Positions 53,480 to 63,189 of a stretch of DNA of 64,000 nt are shown in pieces; position 1 is the stretch's first letter; every line of letters starts with the position of its first letter. The position numbers and the translations under genes are program-made. The stretch comes from Bacteroidaceae bacterium. GTDB taxonomy: Bacteria; Bacteroidota; Bacteroidia; Bacteroidales; Bacteroidaceae. The notes beneath the pieces were generated by a model. It was not told the DNA's origin. It ran no database searches and saw only the letters and a list, made by a program, of their open reading frames with translations. The DNA lies in assembly GCA_902362375.1 (NCBI GenBank), contig CABIVS010000001.1, forward strand, positions 419,820-483,819. Direction: 5' to 3'.

Positions 53480-55528
53480 TTAATCATTGTATGTCCATCC
53501 CGGATTCTGTGTCAACCGTTTATTGCGTTTCAACTCATCGTGGCTGATCGGCCAGAAATAGAGCTTGCGTGAGAAGGCAGTGGGCAAATCCGCAATTTCA
53601 ATCGGAGTGTAGAATTGTTCTCTCTGCTCCTCTGTATCCGACATATAAAAGTTACATCCGTAATTTTTCTTGGATTCTTCCACTTCTGCATCTTTCCATC
53701 TGCGCAAATCGAAATAACGCTGTCCTTCTGCCATGAACTCAATCTGACGTTCATGTTTCAGTTTCGTACGGAACACATCCCGATCCTGATATTCTGTCAT
53801 GGTATAATCGGGAACACCTGCGCGACGACGCACATCTCTGATGCCCTTTTTCATTTCATCAATATCACGTTTGACAGTATAACTAGTAGAACCATCCCAC
53901 GATGGAATGTTGTATGAAGATCCGTCTTCCAATTCATTCAAAGCTTCGGCATAGATTAACAGAATTTCGGCAAAACGAATAGCTGGCTCCGCTTTCGCTT
54001 TGATTTCTTTCCGATTCGTATCATCCGGATGTACATACTTCATGATACCGATGCCGGACCGCAAATAAACACCTGTACCGGAGAAACCGTCAGAATTGAT
54101 GCCGTAATAATAGTTGACCTGCTTCTCAACGTCATTCTTATAGTCTGTTGTCTCTGCATTTTTCAGTAAAGACCACACGCAACCATTGAAAGAAACGGAA
54201 GCATAGAAACGAGGTTCACGCCATGCATATTCTTTCCACACTCCTTTCTTTAAATGAGGATATGTCCCTGCTTGTCCTTCCTTTTCAGTCACAAAACGGT
54301 TTCCAACCCGACAAGTGTCCAAAAAGGTTTGGCGGTCAAACTCTGAACCGTCATACATATAGTAAGCGTCACACATCTTTAATGTCATACCGTAAGCATT
54401 ACTTCCGTTCCCTAAAGTTCTCGGCATTTGAAGCTTCACCATTTCAACCAGGCTGTTACCTCCCTGGTTACGTCCGCGACTGAAAATCAACTCCGGATTT
54501 TGATACATCGCTAATGCACCATTAAAAACTGCCCGATAAGATTCATAAGGGTCTATATCACTATAACCACCTTCGTCCCATGTCTTCGTTGAGAAGTCAT
54601 CGTCCTGGTAAGGGGCAATGGTAGCCGGATATCCGGGTTCGGCAATGTTAGTCGCCTTTTTATGATAGAGTTCATAGCGATGTCCGCTATTTTCTCCGGG
54701 AAGTTCCATCACATCTCTGGCCGCAGCAGCTGCTTTGGCCCACTTATATTCATTGTATTCCTGTGACATCAAACAATTTCCGTCGTAATCTACCATATCC
54801 GAGAACTTGTCCGCATCTCCCGGGCGGGGATTATTGATGGGACTAGCCGAATACAATAATGCTCTGGCACGAGCAGCCAATGCCGCTCCGCGCGTAGGAC
54901 GTGCCACCTGGTTAATGGCACGGGTCAAGGGCAGATCTTTGGCAGCCAGAAGCATCTCCGATTCAATGTATTCCACACACTTATCATACGAACTGCGTTG
55001 AATGGCTAGATCATCATAAGTGGCAGTATAATCCAATCCCTCATCGGGCAGCAAGGGTACAGGACCGTATTTGCGTAACAACAACCAGTAATAGTAAGCA
55101 CGGACAAAGCGCGCCTGCGCTTTCAGATCCGCTCTCTCCTCTTCCGTAAACTTCGTGTTCATGTCAATATTCTGAATGAAGATAGAGGCTTGGCGGATAC
55201 CTTTATAACTATCATCCCATGAGTGCCGGTAACTCTCATCGTAAGTACCGGTCTTAAAAGTCTTATACCCTGCGAGACTATTGCCTCCGAAATAAATGTC
55301 ATCGGCAAAATTAGTGATTGTATTCAGCATCATAGATACTTCCAGATTGTATCCTCCCAAATAGGAATAGGCATTTGCCAACCATTCTTCCGTGTTTTCC
55401 TTGTCAGTAAACACATCCTCCAAAGACCGACGGTCTTTGAAATATTTATCTGAGTCGAGTTTATCCGAACAAGCAACGGCAATCACGCTCAGCATAATAC
55501 CAATATACAGTTTATATATCTTTCTCAT
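53480..55528 (-). CDS. susD: SusD/RagB-family glycan-binding lipoprotein (second PUL)
   Basis: This 682-aa lipoprotein (lipobox IAVAC, Cys about 20) has the SusD features: an opening DKYFKDRRSLEDVFTDKENT, the helical core with KAQARFVRAYYYWLLLRKYG, and the C-terminal KHERQIEFMAEGQRYFDLRR. It is longer than the first SusD and distinct from it in sequence, so the two pairs probably handle different fragments. The gap to susC is 15 bp. The ligand is unknown. The sulfatases upstream suggest a sulfated oligosaccharide. Confidence 0.93.
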   Translation of the reverse strand: MRKIYKLYIGIMLSVIAVACSDKLDSDKYFKDRRSLEDVFTDKENTEEWLANAYSYLGGYNLEVSMMLNTITNFADDIYFGGNSLAGYKTFKTGTYDESYRHSWDDSYKGIRQASIFIQNIDMNTKFTEEERADLKAQARFVRAYYYWLLLRKYGPVPLLPDEGLDYTATYDDLAIQRSSYDKCVEYIESEMLLAAKDLPLTRAINQVARPTRGAALAARARALLYSASPINNPRPGDADKFSDMVDYDGNCLMSQEYNEYKWAKAAAAARDVMELPGENSGHRYELYHKKATNIAEPGYPATIAPYQDDDFSTKTWDEGGYSDIDPYESYRAVFNGALAMYQNPELIFSRGRNQGGNSLVEMVKLQMPRTLGNGSNAYGMTLKMCDAYYMYDGSEFDRQTFLDTCRVGNRFVTEKEGQAGTYPHLKKGVWKEYAWREPRFYASVSFNGCVWSLLKNAETTDYKNDVEKQVNYYYGINSDGFSGTGVYLRSGIGIMKYVHPDDTNRKEIKAKAEPAIRFAEILLIYAEALNELEDGSSYNIPSWDGSTSYTVKRDIDEMKKGIRDVRRRAGVPDYTMTEYQDRDVFRTKLKHERQIEFMAEGQRYFDLRRWKDAEVEESKKNYGCNFYMSDTEEQREQFYTPIEIADLPTAFSRKLYFWPISHDELKRNKRLTQNPGWTYND

Positions 55529-55543
55529 TTTTCATGCATTAAA

Positions 55544-58500
55544 TTAGATATTCACAGTCAACCCCAAAGTAAATGTTTTGGCAAGCGGATACTTCTCTCC
55601 GTTAGTACTTCCCATTTCCGGATCCCATTCTTTAAATTTGGCAAACGTCAGGAGGTTGGTACCAATGAAAAATACACGTATCTTATTAAACCGCATCTTG
55701 TTTACGATCGATTTCGGTAAGGTATAGCCCACTTCCAATGTTTTCAAGCGCAAATAAGAACCGTCTCTTAGCCAGAAGGTAGAGGCCCTATAGTTATTGT
55801 CGTTTCCTCCATAACTAAGACGCGGATATGAAGCGTTCGGATTCTCATTGGCAGAGATACCCAATGTGGCAGCTGTCTCCGCATCGACATAGCGGTCTTT
55901 CACCAGATTTGTCAGGACATTTCCCCACTGGCTACCACTAAAGGCATATACGGTAGGCCCGTTAATGAAGAACGAAGATTTGCCTGCCCCCTGGAAATGT
56001 GCATTGAAATCGAACCCTTTCCACTGCGCAGAGATACCAAACCCATAAATTAAATTGGGCTTCGTTGTGGCACCGATAGCCACCTCATCACTCGCATTGA
56101 TAATTCCGTCTCCGTTAACATCCTTATATTTGATGTCACCCGGTTGAACCTTTCCCCAGTTGGTTTGCTGCGGACTATTGCGTATATCATCGTAGTCCTT
56201 AAACAACCCCAAAGCGATCAATCCCTTCGCCTGATTCACCCGATAACCGGCCTCTTTTTGATAAGGGTAAACCGCATTCATTTCATCTTTCTCCAGAATC
56301 TCATTTTTACTGTAAGTGAAATTACCGCGGACAGTCAGATTGACTTTTCCCAACTTCTGCTTATAAGCAAAGTTCCCGTCAAAACCTTTCGACAGCACAC
56401 TTCCCACATTCGCTTTCGGGTTACTATTCACCCCCACAATGCCCGGCAGATATTTACGTTCCATATAGATACCGTCACGCCGTTCGTGGAAATAATCTAC
56501 AGTAGCCGTAAACTTGTCGTTGAATAAGGAGAGATCCACACCTGCATCGTGCTTGGTTGCAATTTCCCAAGTAACATTATTGGATGCCAGTTGTGTATAC
56601 CACATTCCTGTATAAACATTGTCCGAAGAATTGTAATCACTCCAAGTCCAGCCACTTCCATTATCATTAATCGTGTATAAATAGGGGAAACGTTCATTCA
56701 TCTTGTCGTTACCCACTTTACCATAAGAATAACGCAACTTGAACATATTCATCCATTTCAGATGTTTCTTGACAAACTTCTCTTCCGCTATATTCCAAGC
56801 CAAAGAAAAAGCCGGGAAAAAGCCGAAACGGTGTCCATCCGCAAAATTTTCCGAACCATTATAACCAAAATTAAAATCGGCAAAGTAACGATAGTTCCAG
56901 TTATAGCTGGCACGACCTGCCAATCCCATGTGACGTTGGGCAACCCCATTTTTCACATCCGTTCCTATACCAACCGTGGTCCGATAAGCATCCTGACTAT
57001 ATTTCAATGTTCCACCCACATGATGCGCTTTGAACGCACGACTATATTGTAAGAATGCTTCCAAGAATTCGCGCCGCTCACCAGTAGAAGAACTGGTTTG
57101 TGCCATCGGTTTTTCTGCGTTCTGTTGCTTGTAAACCACATTCCCCTCATCATCACGGTCTCTTTGAGCGCGCCAAGTTTCCGGCATTCTTATCCGATCG
57201 ATTTCACTCTGATTGTTTGTATCGAATCCGAAACGTCCCTCAAAGCGCAAACCTTTGGTGATAAAATCCAACTTTTGCTCCAAAGAGATATTGGTCTGAA
57301 TCTTATTATTCCAGATTTCCTTATAACCACTCTGTGTAGCAAGTACCCAAGGATTATTACGATTATCGTCCGTTCCGTGTGAAGGAATGTAACCGTTAGA
57401 GTACATGACGGGAATACTGATCGGGCTCTGTCCCATTAAAGAAGTCCATACGTTAGAACCCTGTCCCGGTGCATTCCGTTTCTTCAATGAACCGGACACC
57501 CCTACTTTGACAAGAGTACTCTTCGTAATGTCAATATCTGTATTCAAACGATAGTTCCAACGCTGGCTACTAGGATTGGTGTTGTAATCCTTGCGCATGG
57601 CCTCGTCTGTTTTATACATACCTTCTTCATTGACGTAGCTAAGAGACACGAAGTAACGTGCCGTACTGCCGCCACCACTCATATTCAAATTGGCACGATA
57701 AGTCATCGCTCCATCTTTCAACAGCACGTCCATCCAGTCTACATTCGGATACAAATCCTGATCAAGTCCCAACCGCAGAATCTCCATTTCATCATCTTGA
57801 TACATTCTCTCCTGATTACGAGTAATTCGCGCTTCATTCATCAACATGGCATAAGTATAACCATCCGCAAATTCCGGCGTAATGGTACGCGCATTATAAG
57901 AGGTCTCCACCTTAGCATTAATCTTAATCTTGCCCTCCTTACCATGTTTGGTTGTAATCAGCACTACTCCATTTGCACCACGAGGACCATAAATCGCTGT
58001 AGTAGAAGCATCTTTCAATACAGTAAAAGATTCAATATCTTCAATATTGATTTCATCCAGATCACGTTCAAAGCCATCAACCAACACCAATGCAGCGCTA
58101 TTGGCACCAAAAGTAGATATACCACGAATCCAGAATTCAGAGGTGTTCACACCCGGCTGTCCGGAAGTCTGCATGGCAAGCACACCCGGCACGTTTCCCG
58201 CCAACGCATTGGAGAGGTTGGCTGAAGGATTAGATTTTAAAACCTCGACATCTACGTTCGTCACGGCACCGGTCACGGTCAACTTTTTCTGTGCACCGGT
58301 TCCCGTGATAACCACTTCATCAATTTCCCTGGCATCCGATTCTTTCATCGATACATTGACCAAATTCTGACGTTTCACCAATACCTCTTGCGTATCGAAA
58401 CCGATATACGAGAATACCAAACGGGAAAATTCCTCAATCTTAATTTTGTAACGTCCGTTGATATCTGTTATCGCTCCCAAGCCCGGCTTATCCTTCACTG

Positions 58501-58633
58501 TCACATTGACGCCGACCAACGGCTCTTTATTTGTATCTGTCACGACTCCTGTCACCTCAAATGTCTTCTCCTGAGCAAAAAGGGAAACAGAGACCAGTAA
58601 CAGGCAAATCGTAATAAATTCTTTTACTCTCAT
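55544..58633 (-). CDS. susC: SusC/RagA TonB-dependent transporter without STN domain (second PUL)
   Basis: This 1029-aa outer-membrane transporter has a signal peptide (cut near VSLFAQ), a carboxypeptidase-regulatory-like domain (VTGVVTDTNKEPLVGVNVTV), a Ton-box-like DEVVITGTGAQ, the plug (IRGISTFGANSAALVLVDGF) and the beta-barrel ending LGLTVNI. Unlike the first SusC it lacks the STN domain and has no adjacent ECF/FecR pair, so its control must be different. It is the third gene of the operon, 12 bp after the IPT/NHL lipoprotein gene. Having susC in the middle of an operon headed by an enzyme gene is less usual. Confidence 0.94.
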   Translation of the reverse strand: MRVKEFITICLLLVSVSLFAQEKTFEVTGVVTDTNKEPLVGVNVTVKDKPGLGAITDINGRYKIKIEEFSRLVFSYIGFDTQEVLVKRQNLVNVSMKESDAREIDEVVITGTGAQKKLTVTGAVTNVDVEVLKSNPSANLSNALAGNVPGVLAMQTSGQPGVNTSEFWIRGISTFGANSAALVLVDGFERDLDEINIEDIESFTVLKDASTTAIYGPRGANGVVLITTKHGKEGKIKINAKVETSYNARTITPEFADGYTYAMLMNEARITRNQERMYQDDEMEILRLGLDQDLYPNVDWMDVLLKDGAMTYRANLNMSGGGSTARYFVSLSYVNEEGMYKTDEAMRKDYNTNPSSQRWNYRLNTDIDITKSTLVKVGVSGSLKKRNAPGQGSNVWTSLMGQSPISIPVMYSNGYIPSHGTDDNRNNPWVLATQSGYKEIWNNKIQTNISLEQKLDFITKGLRFEGRFGFDTNNQSEIDRIRMPETWRAQRDRDDEGNVVYKQQNAEKPMAQTSSSTGERREFLEAFLQYSRAFKAHHVGGTLKYSQDAYRTTVGIGTDVKNGVAQRHMGLAGRASYNWNYRYFADFNFGYNGSENFADGHRFGFFPAFSLAWNIAEEKFVKKHLKWMNMFKLRYSYGKVGNDKMNERFPYLYTINDNGSGWTWSDYNSSDNVYTGMWYTQLASNNVTWEIATKHDAGVDLSLFNDKFTATVDYFHERRDGIYMERKYLPGIVGVNSNPKANVGSVLSKGFDGNFAYKQKLGKVNLTVRGNFTYSKNEILEKDEMNAVYPYQKEAGYRVNQAKGLIALGLFKDYDDIRNSPQQTNWGKVQPGDIKYKDVNGDGIINASDEVAIGATTKPNLIYGFGISAQWKGFDFNAHFQGAGKSSFFINGPTVYAFSGSQWGNVLTNLVKDRYVDAETAATLGISANENPNASYPRLSYGGNDNNYRASTFWLRDGSYLRLKTLEVGYTLPKSIVNKMRFNKIRVFFIGTNLLTFAKFKEWDPEMGSTNGEKYPLAKTFTLGLTVNI

Positions 58634-58645
58634 GTGTTCTTCTTT

Positions 58646-60151
58646 TTATTGATTTTCTTGATTCTCACTGTCACTAGGTTCTGCTCCGACTAAATCGTCC
58701 GGAGCCTGCTCTTTGGCAATCTTCCGAATCTTATAATTTCCCGAATCGCCAACATAGAAAGTCTTCGTCGCCTCATCGTAGGCCAAAGCTATCGGTTTAT
58801 TAAAACGAGCTCTCTCGCGTATCTCTCCGTTTTGCTTACCCCATTTATAACTAGTTGAAGAGGCAGAACCACGTCCGGCAAACGTCGAAACTATTCCATC
58901 CGGAGTCAACACTCGGATACAATGATTTTCTGTATCCGTAAAATAAAAGTCATACCAATCACTTTTATTAGCAGCCTTATATTCCTCATTGAGTACGAAA
59001 ACACCTTGACCAGGTTTATTGATACGCGCATTGATACCTACAAGATCTTTATAATCAGCCCCACCGGATTGTCCGCATACGATGTACGGAGTCACCAGTT
59101 TTTTGGTTTCTTCATCATAATTGGAACGAAGGATATAATGTGACTCATGCATGATGATATAAATGTATTTCCCCGTTGGATGAGGGACCATACTGAAGTC
59201 AACCGTCTGATTAGGCACACTAAATGCCAGAAGGTCAGGCAATCCGGCTCCGTTAGGAACATTCGGATTGTTATTATAGCCGTTCTCTATAAAATTATAT
59301 CTGTATACATTGCCCGTTGCACGATGATTGAAATAAAGCTCTCCCGTTTGTGGAAGAATCATAGATCCATTACAAGCATTGCCATGCGTCAAAGGCACCC
59401 AACTGGACTCTTTGAAATCCTGCCCATCGGCACTGCTGCCACGCTCTAAAATAATATTATTTCTATTCGTAGCACCATTATTTTGTGGGGTAGCCAATAC
59501 CATATCTCCATCATTCGTCCATGTAATGGTCGTTGTACGATCAATATTATCCAATTTTTTGGAATAGATCATTTTCTTTTCCAAATCCAACACTCTTAAA
59601 GGTCTACTTTGATTATTTTGAGACAAATAAAGAATGTTAGGATGTTGGGGATCGAAAGAGAACCAGAAAGGATACTCTATTTTTCCACAATTATCGAACG
59701 GCCCAGTCTCTACGACATCTCCATTACCCAATTCGTCCACATCACCACATAAGTCCGTTACTACCATTTGCGGTTCATACTGGTATTTTTCAGGCAATAT
59801 CACCGTTTGCTCACCAACTTTCACTTCGACAGTCCCTTCAAAACAGCTTTCCGGTGTAGAACAGTAAATACTGGTACCTTTGGCACTGACAACAATCGCA
59901 TCTTTTCCACCTACCTTTACAGAAATGATAGAACGGTCTGTTCCAAAATTACTTCCATAGATAATCATTTTCTTTTTTCCACCTCCCGATTTAGGCGTAA
60001 AATCTGTCACCTCTACCGGCTGATTCGGATCGTAAGGCGCTGATGTCTCATCTTTACTATCTTTACAGCTACCAAGACAGACTGCAAAGATGAATCCCAA
60101 CATCATGCACTGTAGCCCTATGCTCCCATGTTTCATAGTTTTACATTTCAT
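58646..60151 (-). CDS. IPT/TIG and NHL-repeat lipoprotein
   Basis: This 501-aa protein has a lipobox (CLGSC, Cys about 29). An IPT/TIG immunoglobulin-like domain spans about 45-130 (VTDFTPKSGGGKKKMIIYGS). Most of the remainder is a beta-propeller with NHL-like repeats, clearest near the C-terminus (FTDTENHCIRVLTPDGIVST; FYVGDSGNYKIRKIAKEQAP). Proteins with this layout are frequent next to susCD genes and act, where studied, as surface glycan-binding or SusCD-associated lipoproteins. A lyase or hydrolase activity for the propeller cannot be excluded. It lies between the DUF4965 paralogue (17 bp) and susC (12 bp). An alternative start is the Met six codons in. Confidence 0.82.
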   Translation of the reverse strand: MKCKTMKHGSIGLQCMMLGFIFAVCLGSCKDSKDETSAPYDPNQPVEVTDFTPKSGGGKKKMIIYGSNFGTDRSIISVKVGGKDAIVVSAKGTSIYCSTPESCFEGTVEVKVGEQTVILPEKYQYEPQMVVTDLCGDVDELGNGDVVETGPFDNCGKIEYPFWFSFDPQHPNILYLSQNNQSRPLRVLDLEKKMIYSKKLDNIDRTTTITWTNDGDMVLATPQNNGATNRNNIILERGSSADGQDFKESSWVPLTHGNACNGSMILPQTGELYFNHRATGNVYRYNFIENGYNNNPNVPNGAGLPDLLAFSVPNQTVDFSMVPHPTGKYIYIIMHESHYILRSNYDEETKKLVTPYIVCGQSGGADYKDLVGINARINKPGQGVFVLNEEYKAANKSDWYDFYFTDTENHCIRVLTPDGIVSTFAGRGSASSTSYKWGKQNGEIRERARFNKPIALAYDEATKTFYVGDSGNYKIRKIAKEQAPDDLVGAEPSDSENQENQ

Positions 60152-60168
60152 AATACACTAGATTTAAA

Positions 60169-62691
60169 TTATTGATTATTCTGAACTTTGTCCATTAATA
60201 CCTTCATCCAGTATCCTCCGATTACTGAACGTGCTCTGAAGCCGACCCATCTGCCGCTGTCTGTATGATGCCAGTCACTGATAGGCACACGAGATACCGT
60301 TTCGTTGATATATTTATAGAGAGGATTAGCAAATTTCTGAAAAGTCTCTTTATCCGGAGACATAGCTGCTGTCCACATAATCCAGTCGGATTTTGTGTAT
60401 TCTTTGCGGGAATCTAGAGGAAGTCCATAAGGATTCTGTTTTGTCAAGTAATAGCTGATTTCTTTTCCGATTACATTATTAGGGAACAGATTCAGATTCC
60501 ACAACTTATCCCAAACCATATTGTATTTTTGGCTCCAAGTGTTCTTACGGTCAAAAGCCAAACGGTAGTGGTCGCCTTCATTTGCCATTCCTTCCCACTT
60601 CACCGCCATTTTCTTGGCTGTCGCTGCATATTTATCTGCCACATCATTCAAACCGAGCATACGAGCCATCTCGCTATATCCGGCTACGCCCATAATCGCT
60701 TTCACTGAAAGGTTGGCATTGTGCGCCCAATGTCCGGCAAAGTCATCCGTGCAAAGTTGGTTTTCCGGGTCCTGTCCATACTCTACTAAATAATTAGTCC
60801 ATGTAGTTAAAATGTCCCAATATTTCTTAGCATAATCGGCATTACCTTCGATCTTCGAAATGGCTGCTGTTAGAATCACCATGTTACCACTTTCCTCAAT
60901 TGGCATATCACCACCATAAACTTGTCCATTAGCTATTGGGTAAGTACCAAGGTCATGTGCAGCAAAAGGTTTATTCCAGCGACCACTTGCACTATATTCG
61001 AAAATACTGGTCATCATCGCTTTCTCCAAATCTGGATTATAAACGAGGAACAGAGGGGCGGACGGATAGGTCAGATCGACTGTATTGATACAGCCATTAC
61101 TGTTATTCTCTTTAGAGAACCACATCAGATTACCTTCTTTATCAGTAAAGAGCTTGTGAGCAGAAATAACTTGACGATAGGCTGCAGAGCAGATTTCTGC
61201 ATATTTTTTGCCACCTGCTTTTTCTGCATCACTATAAATAAGTTCGTCAAGTGCACGACAACGCTCCATGATGGATTGATAGTTATCTCTTAGTTTCTCG
61301 AAAGCATCAAAAATCGTCACTTTACCATCATGTTTCCAATATCCCATACGTTTTTCATACATATATTCAATAGAATAAATGTCATCATAACCGATCATCA
61401 TGAAACCATCTTTACCATCTTTGGTAACAGTTCCAAAATTATGTACATAAGCCATTGCAGGAGTATTTTCTTCTCTGCGAGTGATCCATTTAGTTTTACT
61501 TGAAGCTAAAGTTCCATTTTTAGCAAAAGATTCTTTCATTCCGCTATAGTCACCCAAGCTTACAGATTTTCCTGCTCCATTTACACTACCAAGATATACA
61601 TATCCCCAATCCGCACAAATCAAATCACCTTTACGATCACAGATCGGTTGATTAATAGTACCAGCCTCTACATAACTAATACCATTTTTTGATAATGTGC
61701 GCGCAATAGTGGGTTGGGTTGTTTCATTCACTGCTAACTCCGGAGTAGTTTCTATATAAAATTGTACATCGTGCTCTTTTTTATCAAGAGGACGTACACG
61801 ATAAGAGATGTAGTTAATCGGAGTTGAAAGCAAGTCCAAATCATCTATCAATTGAGGTGCTGTAAATACGACATCTAATTCGACTGGGCCACAAGTGAAT
61901 GTATAGTAACTGGAAGTGGCTAATACATCTACCGACTTCTGTATGGCTTCATTATCAAATGTTACTGCATTTTTCTTTTCACGATATAAACCGAAATCCA
62001 CGTAAGATCCTCCAGTTGTGTTATGACAATGTGCGGCAATCACATTTTTACCACTACGAAGTTTCTTCTTTGCTTCATCTGAAAGTTTTAGGTTTACATT
62101 ATTCTTCCATACGAGATCCGTAGCCACCAGTCTTTCCCCATTTAAATATAATTCGAATACATCGTCGTGAGAATAAATGAGAAAAATATTTTCTGTTAAA
62201 TCCAAATCATTAATTTCAAATGTACGTCGAATATAAATATCTGTATTATCTCCTTTCCATTCTGTACGGACCCGTGGCATATCACGGCTGCCGAAGGCAG
62301 CTTTACCTTTTTTCCAACTACTATCATCAAACTGGAATTCTTGCCATCCATTTGCGGGTTGGCTATTAGTATATGCCGCCTCCCAGCGTTCCACATTCGT
62401 CATGGGAGCAATAGGTATTAGAGCCACTTGATCTTTACCCAGAAAACGATACACTTTACCATCTACACGTAAGGCTCCTACTAAAGGCTTTTTAGCTGTA
62501 GTCCAGTGTTCTGTACTTCCTTCCATCAATTTATCATAAGGAGACCAGATAGAGAAGTGAGGATCTGAAACAACGATAGGTACTGATGGAGTACGTAGCG
62601 CTACCTCTTTTACTGGTTTAAATAAGTTGCCGGTTTGAGCATTTGCAAATAAACCGACCGAAAAGACCATTACTGTTAGTAGTTTCTTCAT
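60169..62691 (-). CDS. DUF4964/DUF5127/DUF4965/DUF1793 family protein (glutaminase A-like, putative glycosidase), second paralogue
   Basis: This 840-aa protein has a signal peptide without lipobox Cys (MKKLLTVMVFSVGLFANAQT), so it should be periplasmic, whereas its paralogue at 14353 is a lipoprotein. Domain order is the same: DUF4964-like start, jelly-roll insert (SHDDVFELYLNGERL), DUF5127-like, then the DUF4965/DUF1793 barrel with KPFAAHDLGTYPIANGQ, MPIEESGNM and CTDDFAGHWAHNANLSVKAI. These blocks are nearly identical between the two proteins. It heads the second SusCD operon and has a 39-bp-class promoter. The shared family in both PULs suggests both import fragments with the same linkage. 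Activity is unproven. Confidence 0.8.
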   Translation of the reverse strand: MKKLLTVMVFSVGLFANAQTGNLFKPVKEVALRTPSVPIVVSDPHFSIWSPYDKLMEGSTEHWTTAKKPLVGALRVDGKVYRFLGKDQVALIPIAPMTNVERWEAAYTNSQPANGWQEFQFDDSSWKKGKAAFGSRDMPRVRTEWKGDNTDIYIRRTFEINDLDLTENIFLIYSHDDVFELYLNGERLVATDLVWKNNVNLKLSDEAKKKLRSGKNVIAAHCHNTTGGSYVDFGLYREKKNAVTFDNEAIQKSVDVLATSSYYTFTCGPVELDVVFTAPQLIDDLDLLSTPINYISYRVRPLDKKEHDVQFYIETTPELAVNETTQPTIARTLSKNGISYVEAGTINQPICDRKGDLICADWGYVYLGSVNGAGKSVSLGDYSGMKESFAKNGTLASSKTKWITRREENTPAMAYVHNFGTVTKDGKDGFMMIGYDDIYSIEYMYEKRMGYWKHDGKVTIFDAFEKLRDNYQSIMERCRALDELIYSDAEKAGGKKYAEICSAAYRQVISAHKLFTDKEGNLMWFSKENNSNGCINTVDLTYPSAPLFLVYNPDLEKAMMTSIFEYSASGRWNKPFAAHDLGTYPIANGQVYGGDMPIEESGNMVILTAAISKIEGNADYAKKYWDILTTWTNYLVEYGQDPENQLCTDDFAGHWAHNANLSVKAIMGVAGYSEMARMLGLNDVADKYAATAKKMAVKWEGMANEGDHYRLAFDRKNTWSQKYNMVWDKLWNLNLFPNNVIGKEISYYLTKQNPYGLPLDSRKEYTKSDWIMWTAAMSPDKETFQKFANPLYKYINETVSRVPISDWHHTDSGRWVGFRARSVIGGYWMKVLMDKVQNNQ

Positions 62692-62704
62692 AAATATTTT
62701 CTAA

Positions 62705-62751
62705 TTAATCTACAATTTTAAGGTTACCCATCTACAATCTTGTTTACCAAT
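62705..62751 (-). promoter_or_regulatory. Promoter of the second SusCD operon (39-bp class, weak -7)
   Basis: TTCTTTATTGG (ATTGG starts at 62751 on the minus strand) is followed, 39 bp after its A, by TAGATTAA (62705-62712). This keeps the TA but differs from TAnnTTTG in its last two bases. The ATG is 14 bp after the box, so the leader would be very short. Confidence 0.5.
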
Positions 62752-63189
62752 AAAGAAAAACAAACCCTACGTTTTCTTTTATTCTTCTTTTTACCTTCTT
62801 ACTATTACCTCGTAAATACAATCTTACCTTTCTATCGCTATACCTAAAGAATATATAAAATCAGTACTGTCGAACATTGATAAATGCTAAGGGGAAAAGT
62901 TAATATAGAATTGTGTGTTTCAGGCAGACCTGGGAGTCATACAAATCCAACTGTTTTTCTATAGCATTTTATTTGTAACGCTACAAAATAATGGAATTAA
63001 TGCTAAATATTAGGAAAATCTGTGTTCAAGAAAGGACAAAATCTATTCTTTTTTCATGTTTTGAACGTTTTTAAAGTATAAAAAAGGTCTGTTACAGTAT
63101 GATTTGAGTAGTTTTTTTCCTTTTTGAGCAATTTTTATCCACTTTTTTTAAAGATAGCGCAATACATTTTGAGATTCTAGCTTTTAACG
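62752..63189. other. AT-rich intergenic region, no gene seen
   Basis: No open frame of note or RNA gene is visible in this stretch between the second PUL and the recombinase gene. A small palindrome TTTGTA-acgc-TACAAA lies near 62971-62987. With a recombinase adjacent, it is a candidate place for an attachment site or element boundary, but I found no matching repeat in the window. Confidence 0.4.
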
